DNA of 13,493 nt from NCBI GenBank assembly GCA_030620285.1, contig JAUXFA010000006.1:1-13493 (forward strand). The letters are read 5' to 3'. The stretch comes from Piscirickettsiaceae bacterium. Lineage in GTDB: Bacteria > Pseudomonadota > Gammaproteobacteria > Nitrosococcales > Methylophagaceae. A program made the position numbers and the translations under genes. Positions within the stretch are counted from its first letter, which is position 1; each line of letters starts with the position of its first letter. Positions 7,221-13,493 of the stretch are shown one piece after another. A model generated the notes under the pieces. The model was not told the DNA's origin. It ran no database searches and saw nothing but the letters and a program-made list of their open reading frames with translations.

Positions 7221-7401
7221 GTTCAATAAGTTCACGTTGCTGCTGTGCTGACTGATTAATCAAAGCTTCAATATCTTTTGCTTTATCGATCATTTCAGTC
7301 TGTTCTTTCCAGACATGCTCACCCTCAGGAACCTTATTATCATCTGAACATGCAACTAAACAAAGCATAGCAAAGACCACCAATAATAACTTCATCATCA
7401 T
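7207..7401 (-). CDS. Small predicted lipoprotein
   Basis: A 64-residue lipoprotein precursor that I cannot place in a characterised family. It begins MMMK, followed by the hydrophobic stretch LLLVVFAMLCLVAC. LVAC is a good lipobox with the lipid-acceptor cysteine at residue 18. Ser at +2 argues against inner-membrane retention, so outer-membrane anchoring is expected. The mature part (about 46 residues) is charged and ends in a single helix (EMIDKAKDIEALINQSAQQQRELIEQ). A GAGG Shine-Dalgarno lies 7 nt before the first of three in-frame ATGs, supporting the start at 7401. It converges on ubiI with only 8 bp between stop codons. A strong hairpin separates it from the channel-like gene upstream, so expression is through read-through or a promoter I cannot see. 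Confidence 0.75.
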   Translation of the reverse strand: MMMKLLLVVFAMLCLVACSDDNKVPEGEHVWKEQTEMIDKAKDIEALINQSAQQQRELIEQKTQ

Positions 7402-7417
7402 TCTTTACCTCTTGTTA

Positions 7418-7458
7418 TATAAAAGCCACACAATGCATGACATTATGTGGCTTTTATA
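7418..7458. terminator. Strong hairpin / intrinsic terminator after the channel-like gene
   Basis: TATAAAAGCCACACAATG (7418-7435) and CATTATGTGGCTTTTATA (7441-7458) form an 18-bp stem with a 5-nt loop. On the minus strand every position pairs (one as U-G); on the plus strand there is one C-A mismatch. The arms carry A-rich and T-rich flanks around a GCCACA core, the usual form of an intrinsic terminator. It lies 27 bp past the stop of the channel-like gene and 16 bp before the start of the small lipoprotein gene. Confidence 0.7.
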
Positions 7459-7485
7459 ATAAACCTACTAAAAATAATTTTTAAT

Positions 7486-8664
7486 TTATTTCTTGGTTTT
7501 CACCAGTTTTTTGGCCCAATCATCTGTCACTGTTTTAGCTGCATCACGGCCACCCAAACCAAATGCCAATGCAAATGCAACTGCAACACTACCCAGAGTC
7601 AGACCAAATGCCATATTTACAATATTGTCTGCTAGACCCATTGCTCGTAGGCCCATAGCAAGCACAAGACCAATGATCGCAAATCGAGCAATGTTAGCTA
7701 CCGTGTCATTACCCGCAGCAGTGAGTTTTTGATGTGCAAGATTACCGAGTACATTACCAATGATAAGGATTACACCACCGATTAAGATGCCACCACCAAA
7801 CTCTATTACCTTGGCAAAAATAGTTGAAATAATATTAATTCCTAGAATATTAACGGCTGCTGTCGCGGCGGCTAACATAGAAAAGAACATTACCGTACCA
7901 CCCACTAGTTTAGTAACCGTAAAGCTTTCAGTGAACAATCCTTGCATGCCTAATTTCTCTGGCATGGCATTAACACCTAAGCCATCAAGCAAGCTAGCTA
8001 ACAGATAGATAACAAATTTAGCTGCAAAATAGGCAACGAGAAGAATCACTGTTGCACCAATAATATTAGGAATGGCCGTCATCAATTCTTGAATCATTGC
8101 CGAAGCAGGCTGTGAAATAGCAGGAATATTTAATACACCTAAAGCACTCACCACTATCGGTAATAAGATAGCGATAAATACAAAGGCACTACCAAAAGCG
8201 GATATTTTCAAATCGGTATTGCCGGTTTTCTCGGCAATTTGCGTATCTACTTTTGCGAGGCCTACTTTCACTAATTGAGAAACAACTTTAGCAATGATCC
8301 AGCCAGCGTAAGCAATAACACCTGCGCCAATAACACCTGGAATCGCTTCCATAAATTTAGTGGTCATTTCTTTAAGTGGCGCTAATACATCGGTGAGATT
8401 GAAATACTGCAATACCACCATTAATACGAATATCGTTAATACTGCTTTAATTAATGATGCGATAGGTGTTGCAAAATCAGTTGTTATACCCTCATCATCG
8501 GTATAATTTAGGAAAGAGATTTTTGAAAGACCTGATTTGATGAATTTAGATGCAAGCTTAATAACAAACAAGCCAACAATTAATATCGCCAAGCCTATTA
8601 ATGCATGTCCTAAGGGACTATCGAAAAAACTATTTGTTCTCATATTGTCTAGTAACTGATCCAT
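7486..8664 (-). CDS. CmpX/MscS-related membrane protein with conserved TM-helix repeats
   Basis: A 392-residue integral membrane protein of the group annotated as small mechanosensitive ion channel / conserved TM helix repeat (PF05552 type, including Pseudomonas CmpX). It carries about nine hydrophobic segments. A pore-helix-like motif recurs near residues 16-40 (SPLGHALIGLAILIVGL), 107-130 (AIPGVIGAGVIAYAG), 197-220 (AIPNIIGATVILLVA) and 288-311 (EFGGGILIGGVILIIG). A last form at 352-376 ends in AFGLGGRDAAK, the Gly-rich motif seen in MscS-like pores. The soluble beta domain of true MscS is missing; only about 20 residues, ending VKTKK, follow. There is a good AAGGA Shine-Dalgarno 5 nt before ATG 8664 and its own promoter candidate. 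Channel activity is inferred from the family, not shown. Confidence 0.85.
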   Translation of the reverse strand: MDQLLDNMRTNSFFDSPLGHALIGLAILIVGLFVIKLASKFIKSGLSKISFLNYTDDEGITTDFATPIASLIKAVLTIFVLMVVLQYFNLTDVLAPLKEMTTKFMEAIPGVIGAGVIAYAGWIIAKVVSQLVKVGLAKVDTQIAEKTGNTDLKISAFGSAFVFIAILLPIVVSALGVLNIPAISQPASAMIQELMTAIPNIIGATVILLVAYFAAKFVIYLLASLLDGLGVNAMPEKLGMQGLFTESFTVTKLVGGTVMFFSMLAAATAAVNILGINIISTIFAKVIEFGGGILIGGVILIIGNVLGNLAHQKLTAAGNDTVANIARFAIIGLVLAMGLRAMGLADNIVNMAFGLTLGSVAVAFALAFGLGGRDAAKTVTDDWAKKLVKTKK

Positions 8665-8703
8665 ATTTATATCCTTACTTTCCTGTGATTATGAAAGAGC
8701 CAA

Positions 8704-8732
8704 ATTATAACCTAAATTGGCAAAAACATCAG
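8704..8732 (-). promoter_or_regulatory. Candidate sigma70 promoter for the channel-like gene
   Basis: On the minus strand there is a perfect TATAAT (8709-8704) with CTGATG (8732-8727, matching the TGA core) 17 nt upstream. It overlaps the end of the preceding lipoprotein gene. A start near 8697 gives a leader of about 33 nt holding the AAGGA ribosome site. The channel-like gene can therefore be expressed apart from the rhlB cluster. Confidence 0.5.
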
Positions 8733-9422
8733 TGAAGCGGCTTTGACCACTACGGTCTTGATTAAACGACCTGTTTTATTGGAAATAATTTCAGCTAAAT
8801 TATCCTGTGTTGCAATCAAACGACCAATAAGTCGCTGATAACTCAAGTTTCGCTGCTCGCCTTCAACACTATCACTCATCAGTAATAATTGGCCATTAAT
8901 ATCCCGATTTTCTGCTAATAGCCATGCTGAAATCTCAATATTTCGGGCACTGTTATAGAGCTTTTGCTCATTGATACTGGTTAGATAATAAAACTCCGTA
9001 TGATTATCATAAGATGCCATAATCATCATTCTTAAACCGACAATAAAGGGTAATACACGATCGGTTCCCTGATAGGTTTCATCGAGCGCAATGCGAACAA
9101 TATCGGTCGGCTTCATGGACCGCCATTGTGGATAATATTTATCATGGGGCGTGGCAAAAACCAAATCCACACTGGCTTCAATAGCGCGCCGCTTTTCATC
9201 ATGCCGACCCTCAGGATTGCGTCGATACAATTTCACCATCAGCTCTTTAAGATCGCGCATGGCCGCACGCTGATGATGCTCAATCACTTCATTAATATCA
9301 CTTTTAGCCAGTCTTGCAATGCCCGCATTACCAGGATCAGTTGCTACTATTTTGGATTTACTGCTACACGCAACTAAACTAAAACAACACAGTAATAATA
9401 TTGCCGTACTAAGCTGTTTCAT
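8712..9422 (-). CDS. Uncharacterised predicted outer-membrane lipoprotein
   Basis: A 236-residue lipoprotein precursor, family not recognised. The signal is MKQLSTAILLLCCFSLVAC, with lipobox LVAC and acceptor Cys19. Ser20-Ser21 follow, so outer-membrane sorting is expected. The mature part is soluble and mostly helical, with a distinctive block DKYYPQWRSMKPTDIVRIAL, then GLRMMIMASYDNHTEFYYLT and KLYNSARNIEISAWLL. A moderately hydrophobic C-terminal tail (TVVVKAASLMFLPI) ends the protein. The frame opens with TTG at 9425, but the ATG at 9422 gives a standard signal peptide and is preferred. That start overlaps the previous gene by 14 nt, and no Shine-Dalgarno is seen, so translation is likely coupled. 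Hypothetical lipoproteins with this layout occur in other gammaproteobacteria as far as I recall, without known role. Confidence 0.8.
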   Translation of the reverse strand: MKQLSTAILLLCCFSLVACSSKSKIVATDPGNAGIARLAKSDINEVIEHHQRAAMRDLKELMVKLYRRNPEGRHDEKRRAIEASVDLVFATPHDKYYPQWRSMKPTDIVRIALDETYQGTDRVLPFIVGLRMMIMASYDNHTEFYYLTSINEQKLYNSARNIEISAWLLAENRDINGQLLLMSDSVEGEQRNLSYQRLIGRLIATQDNLAEIISNKTGRLIKTVVVKAASLMFLPI

Positions 9423-9744
9423 CAAATAACCGTTGGACTGACTCTGATAATAATTCTGCTATTTTCAAATATTGTTGAACACCTACTGGTAAGGGCTTGG
9501 ATCCAGACTGTGAAAAAGACGTATTATCTGTTGCTAACAAACGAACAAATTGGGCTTGCTGAGCATCCTCTCCCCTTATTACTCGTTGTTTCGAGGGATA
9601 TTCAAGGTTTGTTTGTGGCGGCCTACCATCAGTCAATGCAAAACTTGACTTTGAATCAATGGTAACGGGTAGACGTGAGGTATTCTGAAGTTCTGAAGAC
9701 TTCGGGCTAAATGTTATGGCAAATGGAGCGCCATTGATTTGCAT
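9409..9744 (-). CDS. Unrecognised 111-residue protein coupled to rhlB
   Basis: I do not recognise this protein. It has 111 residues, no signal peptide and no membrane segment. The first 70 residues are Ser/Thr/Pro/Gln-rich and look poorly structured. The end is more ordered, with GVQQYLKIAELLSESVQRLFDETA reading as one amphipathic helix. It shares one base with the rhlB stop (TAATG) and its 3' end overlaps the following lipoprotein gene. An AGG sits 7 nt before the ATG inside the end of rhlB. This tight packing, and use of the otherwise empty 300 bp between two firm genes, supports a real gene. Function is unknown; a link with rhlB is suggested only by position. Confidence 0.65.
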   Translation of the reverse strand: MQINGAPFAITFSPKSSELQNTSRLPVTIDSKSSFALTDGRPPQTNLEYPSKQRVIRGEDAQQAQFVRLLATDNTSFSQSGSKPLPVGVQQYLKIAELLSESVQRLFDETA

Positions 9745-11042
9745 TAATTGGCCTGACTCCCTGCAGGCTTACGGTGTGATCGATGAGGGCGCTTATTATT
9801 GCGATTACCCTTTGAACTTTGTTTATGGTGATGCGTCGGCGGTCTTTTTTCTGGTTTCTTTGCCGGGAGTACTTGCTCTAAGTGTTCATCTGATGCCACT
9901 TCGACAGGTAGTTTATGTTTAATATACTGCTCAATATCGGGCAATGAAAATGCATAATCCTCACAGGCAAAACTAATGGCAACTCCGCTGGCACCTGCTC
10001 TAGCAGTTCGACCAATACGATGCACATAGTCCTCTGCATCTTGAGGTAAATCATAATTAAATACATGGCTTACTTCTGGAATGTGTAAACCTCGGGCAGC
10101 CACATCTGTGGCCACTAAAAAAGGAAACTCGCCATCTTGGAAATGCTTTAATAAACGTTCCCGTTTTTTCTGTGGCACATCACCTGATAATAGTGCAGCC
10201 TTATGGCCATTACCTTCCAAAAATCCCCATACCCGATCAGCAACACGTTTAGTGTTTACAAATACAATGCCACGTGACGGCTGGATCCGTTTAATCAATG
10301 CGAGTAATAATGGGATTTTTTCTTCATTCGCTGGGTAATAGATACTTTCTTCTATTCGATCGCCTGCCACTTTTCCAGCAGCTACTTCTACCTTTTCAGG
10401 ATTATTCATATGCTCATAGGCAAGTTCGGTGACTTTATAACTCAATGTCGCAGAGAACAGCATGCCTAAACGTTCGGTGGGTTTAGGCACACGACGTAAG
10501 AAATAGCGCACATCTTTAATAAAACCTAAATCAAACATTCGATCAGCTTCGTCTAATACTACCGCTTGCACAAATTTCAAATTGAAAACTCGTTGCTTAT
10601 GATAGTCCAGCAATCGACCCGGCGTGCCAATCAAAACATCAACACCATCGGTAATCGCTGTTTTTTGTTTTTCGTAATCCTTACCACCATAGGCGACAAC
10701 AATGCGCAACTTAGCATCCTTATTAAGCAGATGAGCATCTTTTGCAATTTGATTTGCAAGCTCTCTCGTCGGGGCTAAGATGAATGCTCGAGGTTGCTTA
10801 CCATCCCAATTTTGAATCGGTTGTTCAGTCAATAATCGTTGAAAAGTAGCTAATAAAAAGGCAATTGTTTTACCTGTTCCAGTCTGTGCCTGCCCTGCTA
10901 CATCTTGTCCTGACAGTAATAGTGGCAATGACTGCGCTTGAATAGGCGTGCAAAACTCAAAGCCCGCACTACGCAGGCCATTTTGAAGCGTCTCATGCAA
11001 AGGTAATGATGAAAAAGCCTGCTCTGTTAAATGTGTACTCAT
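9744..11042 (-). CDS. rhlB: ATP-dependent DEAD-box RNA helicase RhlB
   Basis: RhlB unwinds structured RNA, and in E. coli it is the helicase of the RNase E degradosome. All DEAD-box motifs are present in the 432 residues: Q motif around GFEFCTPIQ (28-36), Walker A AQTGTGKT (52-59), PTREL (91-95), TPGR (140-143), DEAD (164-167), SAT (197-199), ATDVAARG (311-318) and [10 protein letters not shown] (341-350). [16 protein letters not shown] and [13 protein letters not shown] match RhlB specifically rather than RhlE, SrmB or DeaD. After about residue 395 comes a basic, His/Lys/Arg/Asn-rich tail, as in other RhlB proteins, probably for RNA binding. Divergence from trxA repeats the E. coli arrangement. 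The Shine-Dalgarno is weak and distant. Its stop overlaps the start of the next gene. Confidence 0.95.
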   Translation of the reverse strand: MSTHLTEQAFSSLPLHETLQNGLRSAGFEFCTPIQAQSLPLLLSGQDVAGQAQTGTGKTIAFLLATFQRLLTEQPIQNWDGKQPRAFILAPTRELANQIAKDAHLLNKDAKLRIVVAYGGKDYEKQKTAITDGVDVLIGTPGRLLDYHKQRVFNLKFVQAVVLDEADRMFDLGFIKDVRYFLRRVPKPTERLGMLFSATLSYKVTELAYEHMNNPEKVEVAAGKVAGDRIEESIYYPANEEKIPLLLALIKRIQPSRGIVFVNTKRVADRVWGFLEGNGHKAALLSGDVPQKKRERLLKHFQDGEFPFLVATDVAARGLHIPEVSHVFNYDLPQDAEDYVHRIGRTARAGASGVAISFACEDYAFSLPDIEQYIKHKLPVEVASDEHLEQVLPAKKPEKRPPTHHHKQSSKGNRNNKRPHRSHRKPAGSQAN

Positions 11043-11145
11043 AGAAATACTTGCATTACCTTTGCTGATAGGAAAAAATATTACTTAATTTGGTGTGCGT
11101 GAGTATAGCCCTCCAATAATTTATATACCACCGGAGATAAGAAAC
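11043..11145. promoter_or_regulatory. Divergent promoter region between rhlB and trxA
   Basis: This 103-bp gap must hold promoters for both genes unless they are read from elsewhere. For rhlB, TATACT on the minus strand (11107-11102, 5 of 6 to the -10 consensus) is the best candidate, without a convincing -35. For trxA, TTGCAT (11051-11056) with AAAAAT 17 nt on, or AATAAT at 11115-11120, are weak candidates. The trxA ribosome site GGAG lies 9 nt before its ATG. Confidence 0.4.
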
Positions 11146-11472
11146 ATGAGCGAAAATGTCACCAATGTGACTGATGGCGATTTTGAAAGCCAAGTACTAC
11201 AGTCGGACTTACCTGTATTAGTTGATTACTGGGCGGAATGGTGTGGACCTTGCAAAATGATTGCCCCTATTCTGGAAGAAATTGGCGCTGAATATGCTGG
11301 CAAACTAACTGTCTGCAAACTCAATATTGATGAGAACTCAGAAACACCACCACGCTATGGAATTCGTGGAATTCCTACGCTAATGTTATTTAAAGGCGGC
11401 GAAGTGGAAGCAACTAAAGTTGGCGCTTTAACTAAATCACAATTGACTGCCTTTTTAGATAGCAATATTTAA
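11146..11472 (+). CDS. trxA: Thioredoxin 1
   Basis: TrxA is the general cytoplasmic disulfide reductase, supplying ribonucleotide reductase, PAPS reductase and others after reduction by thioredoxin reductase. From ATG 11146 the product is 108 residues, the size of E. coli TrxA. It has the active site WCGPCK (C33, C36), the buried Asp27, cis-Pro77 in GIRGIPT, and [10 protein letters not shown] near the end. There is a third cysteine at 57 (TVCKLNID), where E. coli has Ala. An upstream in-frame ATG at 11095 would add 17 residues spanning the Shine-Dalgarno site and is not supported. It is divergent from rhlB and is closed by its own terminator, so probably monocistronic. Confidence 0.97.
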   Translation: MSENVTNVTDGDFESQVLQSDLPVLVDYWAEWCGPCKMIAPILEEIGAEYAGKLTVCKLNIDENSETPPRYGIRGIPTLMLFKGGEVEATKVGALTKSQLTAFLDSNI

Positions 11473-11477
11473 TACCT

Positions 11478-11503
11478 TAAGGTTTCCTGAGATGGAAATC
11501 TTA
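11478..11503. other. Stem-loop between the trxA stop and its terminator
   Basis: TAAGGTTTCC (11478-11487) pairs with GGAAATCTTA (11494-11503) through 10 bp with one G-U and a 6-nt loop. No T run follows on the plus strand, so it is not itself an intrinsic terminator. It could protect the trxA message 3' end or be incidental. Confidence 0.4.
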
Positions 11504-11514
11504 TAAAAATACTG

Positions 11515-11551
11515 AAACACTGTGCATGTCTATCATGTTCAGTGTTTTTTT
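11515..11551 (+). terminator. Intrinsic terminator of trxA
   Basis: AAACACTG (11515-11522) pairs with CAGTGTTT (11540-11547). An inner CATG/CATG stem and a 5-nt loop lie inside, and seven T (11545-11551) follow. It lies 43 bp past the trxA stop. Confidence 0.82.
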
Positions 11552-11600
11552 GTTTCTGTGCCGACATAGAGATTGCATAAAAAAATGGTTTTAGCTCCTT

Positions 11601-13493
11601 ATGGATGTTTCTGAATTACTTAATGATCTCAATAAACCTCAACGTGATGCCGTTGCGGCGCCATTGGGCCATGCCCGAATTTTAGCCGGTGCAGGCAGTG
11701 GTAAAACGCGAGTATTAGTTCACCGTATTGCTTGGCTTATTCAAGCAGAGGCACTCTCCCCCGCTAACATCCTTGCAGTGACCTTTACCAATAAAGCTGC
11801 CGCAGAAATGCGTGGCAAAATCGAATATATGTTGGGTTATCCCATCGGTGGCATGTGGGTCGGTACTTTTCATGGCCTCGCTCATCGCTTGCTTCGTGCT
11901 CATTGGAAAGATGCTGATCTACCACAAAGCTTTCAGATCTTAGATAGTGATGATCAACTCCGTATGTTAAAACGCATTATGCGTGGTATGGAGCTGGATG
12001 AAGCTCAATGGCCTGCCAAACAGGCGCAGTGGTTTATTAATGCTCAAAAAGATGAAGGTCTGAGACCTAAGCATATTCAAGCTGGCAATGATCCTTATTC
12101 ACAGAAAATGTTATCCATCTATCAAGTCTATGAAGATACCTGCCAACGTGCAGGCGTCATTGATTTTGGTGAAATTTTATTACGCTGTCATGAATTATGG
12201 TTAAAACGCCCCGATATTCTGGCAAATTACCAACAACGTTTTCAACAAATTCTGGTTGATGAGTTTCAAGATACTAATACTATTCAATATGCCTGGTTGC
12301 GTTTGCTCGCGGGAGAAACAGGTCATTTATTTATTGTCGGTGATGATGATCAATCAATTTATGGTTGGCGTGGTGCTCGGATCGAAAATATTCAAAAATT
12401 TCATCAAGACTACCCCAATGCTGACACTGTTCGCCTAGAGCAAAACTATCGTTCTACCGGTAATATTCTTGCCGGTGCTAATGCCGTTATTGCCAATAAT
12501 AGTGAGCGTTTAGGCAAGGAGTTGTGGACCAATGATGACGATGGCGAACTAATCCAAATTTATAACGCTTATAACGAACGTGATGAGGCAACTTATCTCG
12601 TTGGAGAAGTCCAAACATGGGTCGACAAAGGCGGCAATCGTGCTGACAATGCGGTGTTATACCGATCCAATGCCCAATCTCGAGTCATTGAGGAAGCCTT
12701 ATTACAAGCCAATATGCCTTACCGAGTTTATGGCGGCTTACGATTCTTTGAACGTGCTGAGATCAAGGATGTTTTATCTTATCTGAGACTAGTCGCCAAT
12801 CGCAATGATGATGCTGCCTTTGAACGTGTTGTGAATACGCCAACTCGTGGTATTGGCGCCGCGACGCTGACCCAATTACGCCAATACGCTCGTGAACAAA
12901 GCCAAACCATGTGGCAAGCTACTGTTGAGCTATTAGCCGCTAAGTTTTTCCCTGCTCGTGCAGGCAATGCATTGACCGGATTTTTATCTTTAATTGATTC
13001 ATTAACACCGCAAGATGACACCATACCCTTACAAGAACTGACGTCTTTAGTAATTGATGAAAGTGGACTGCGAGCCCATTTTGATAAAGATAAATCTGAA
13101 AAAGGCCAAGGCCGTATCGAAAACTTGGATGAATTAATTAATGCCACTCGCCAATTTAAAATGCCCGAAGAGGCTGAACAAGATATGCCTCTATTAGATG
13201 CATTTTTATCGCATGCTGCATTAGAAGCCGGTGAAAATCAAGCTGATAAATGGGAAGATTGTGTACAGTTAATGACGCTACACTCTGCCAAAGGCCTAGA
13301 ATTTCCGGTAGTGTTTATGGTGGGCATGGAGGAAGGTTTATTCCCCGGGCAAAAAACCAGTGATGATCCAGCACGGCTATCGGAAGAACGTCGTCTTTGT
13401 TATGTCGGCATGACTCGCGCTTGCCAACAACTTTACTTATTACATACTGAATCACGTTTTTTATATGGTCAGGAAATGTCTCCTAGCCCTTCA
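11601..13493 (+). CDS. uvrD: DNA helicase II UvrD (3' end outside window)
   Basis: UvrD is the superfamily 1A 3'-5' helicase that removes the UvrC-incised strand in excision repair and unwinds DNA in mismatch repair. 631 codons are visible of about 720. Motifs in order: GAGSGKT (30-36), TFTNKAA (61-67), DEFQD (220-224), GDDDQSIYGWRG (247-258), QNYRST (281-286), TLHSAKGLEF from 559, and YVGMTRA (601-607). The start MDVSELL mirrors E. coli MDVSYLL, and GGMWVGTFHGLAHRLLRAH is nearly identical, separating it from Rep and PcrA. There is no clear Shine-Dalgarno before the ATG. E. coli uvrD is SOS-controlled, but no full CTGT-N8-ACAG LexA box is seen upstream here. It lies where rho usually follows trxA. 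Confidence 0.97.
   Translation, partial: MDVSELLNDLNKPQRDAVAAPLGHARILAGAGSGKTRVLVHRIAWLIQAEALSPANILAVTFTNKAAAEMRGKIEYMLGYPIGGMWVGTFHGLAHRLLRAHWKDADLPQSFQILDSDDQLRMLKRIMRGMELDEAQWPAKQAQWFINAQKDEGLRPKHIQAGNDPYSQKMLSIYQVYEDTCQRAGVIDFGEILLRCHELWLKRPDILANYQQRFQQILVDEFQDTNTIQYAWLRLLAGETGHLFIVGDDDQSIYGWRGARIENIQKFHQDYPNADTVRLEQNYRSTGNILAGANAVIANNSERLGKELWTNDDDGELIQIYNAYNERDEATYLVGEVQTWVDKGGNRADNAVLYRSNAQSRVIEEALLQANMPYRVYGGLRFFERAEIKDVLSYLRLVANRNDDAAFERVVNTPTRGIGAATLTQLRQYAREQSQTMWQATVELLAAKFFPARAGNALTGFLSLIDSLTPQDDTIPLQELTSLVIDESGLRAHFDKDKSEKGQGRIENLDELINATRQFKMPEEAEQDMPLLDAFLSHAALEAGENQADKWEDCVQLMTLHSAKGLEFPVVFMVGMEEGLFPGQKTSDDPARLSEERRLCYVGMTRACQQLYLLHTESRFLYGQEMSPSPS

Noticed and set aside
9423..9425. 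TTG start for the 237-residue form of the lipoprotein
   Set aside because: The adjacent ATG gives a standard lipoprotein signal; the one-residue difference has no supporting ribosome site.
9716..10338. Plus-strand open frames within rhlB and at its end
   Set aside because: They are antisense to conserved helicase motifs and show no domain of their own.
11095..11145. Upstream in-frame ATG that would extend trxA by 17 residues
   Set aside because: The extra segment contains the GGAG ribosome site, and the shorter form has the normal thioredoxin length and start.
11555..11570. Possible LexA box before uvrD (CTGT at the 5' half)
   Set aside because: The second half does not read ACAG, so only a half site is present.
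1..13493. Mobile elements, prophage, CRISPR, tRNA or a defence system
   Set aside because: No transposase, integrase, direct-repeat array or tRNA cloverleaf was found; gene content is conserved chromosomal housekeeping.

Overview
The window looks like ordinary chromosome from an AT-rich gammaproteobacterium (GC judged by eye at about 40%). Four things support this: a 6S RNA gene next to zapA, the gene order ygfB-pepP-ubiH-ubiI as in Escherichia coli, an RhlB-type DEAD-box helicase divergent from trxA, and a UvrD close to the enterobacterial one. The genus cannot be fixed from this sequence; an AT-rich marine or methylotrophic lineage would fit but is only a guess. I see no phage, transposon, CRISPR or plasmid signs.

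Layout. The left edge holds an AsmA-family envelope protein on the minus strand, with its extreme C-terminus cut off. Next, also on the minus strand, are the 6S RNA and the pair TIGR02449-family small coiled-coil gene - zapA (cell division), with a good sigma70-type promoter in front of the pair. Divergent from these, on the plus strand, is ygfB-pepP-ubiH-ubiI. The two ubi genes encode the paralogous FAD monooxygenases that hydroxylate the ubiquinone ring. This run ends in a hairpin terminator whose loop and right arm contain the stop codons of two convergent genes.

The middle, all on the minus strand, reads in transcription order: rhlB, an unrecognised 111-residue gene, an unrecognised outer-membrane-type lipoprotein, a CmpX/MscS-related membrane protein built from about 90-residue repeats, a strong hairpin, and a tiny lipoprotein. 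The first three overlap (1 nt and 14 nt), so they are probably co-translated. On the right, plus strand, are trxA with its own terminator and uvrD, which runs off the end.

Most of the window is well-known housekeeping machinery and I found no clear new multi-gene system. The least explained part is the block of two uncharacterised genes coupled to rhlB, followed by the repeat-built channel-like protein. Secondary points are the stop-codon-bearing terminator, the small coiled-coil partner of zapA, and palindromes downstream of 6S RNA.
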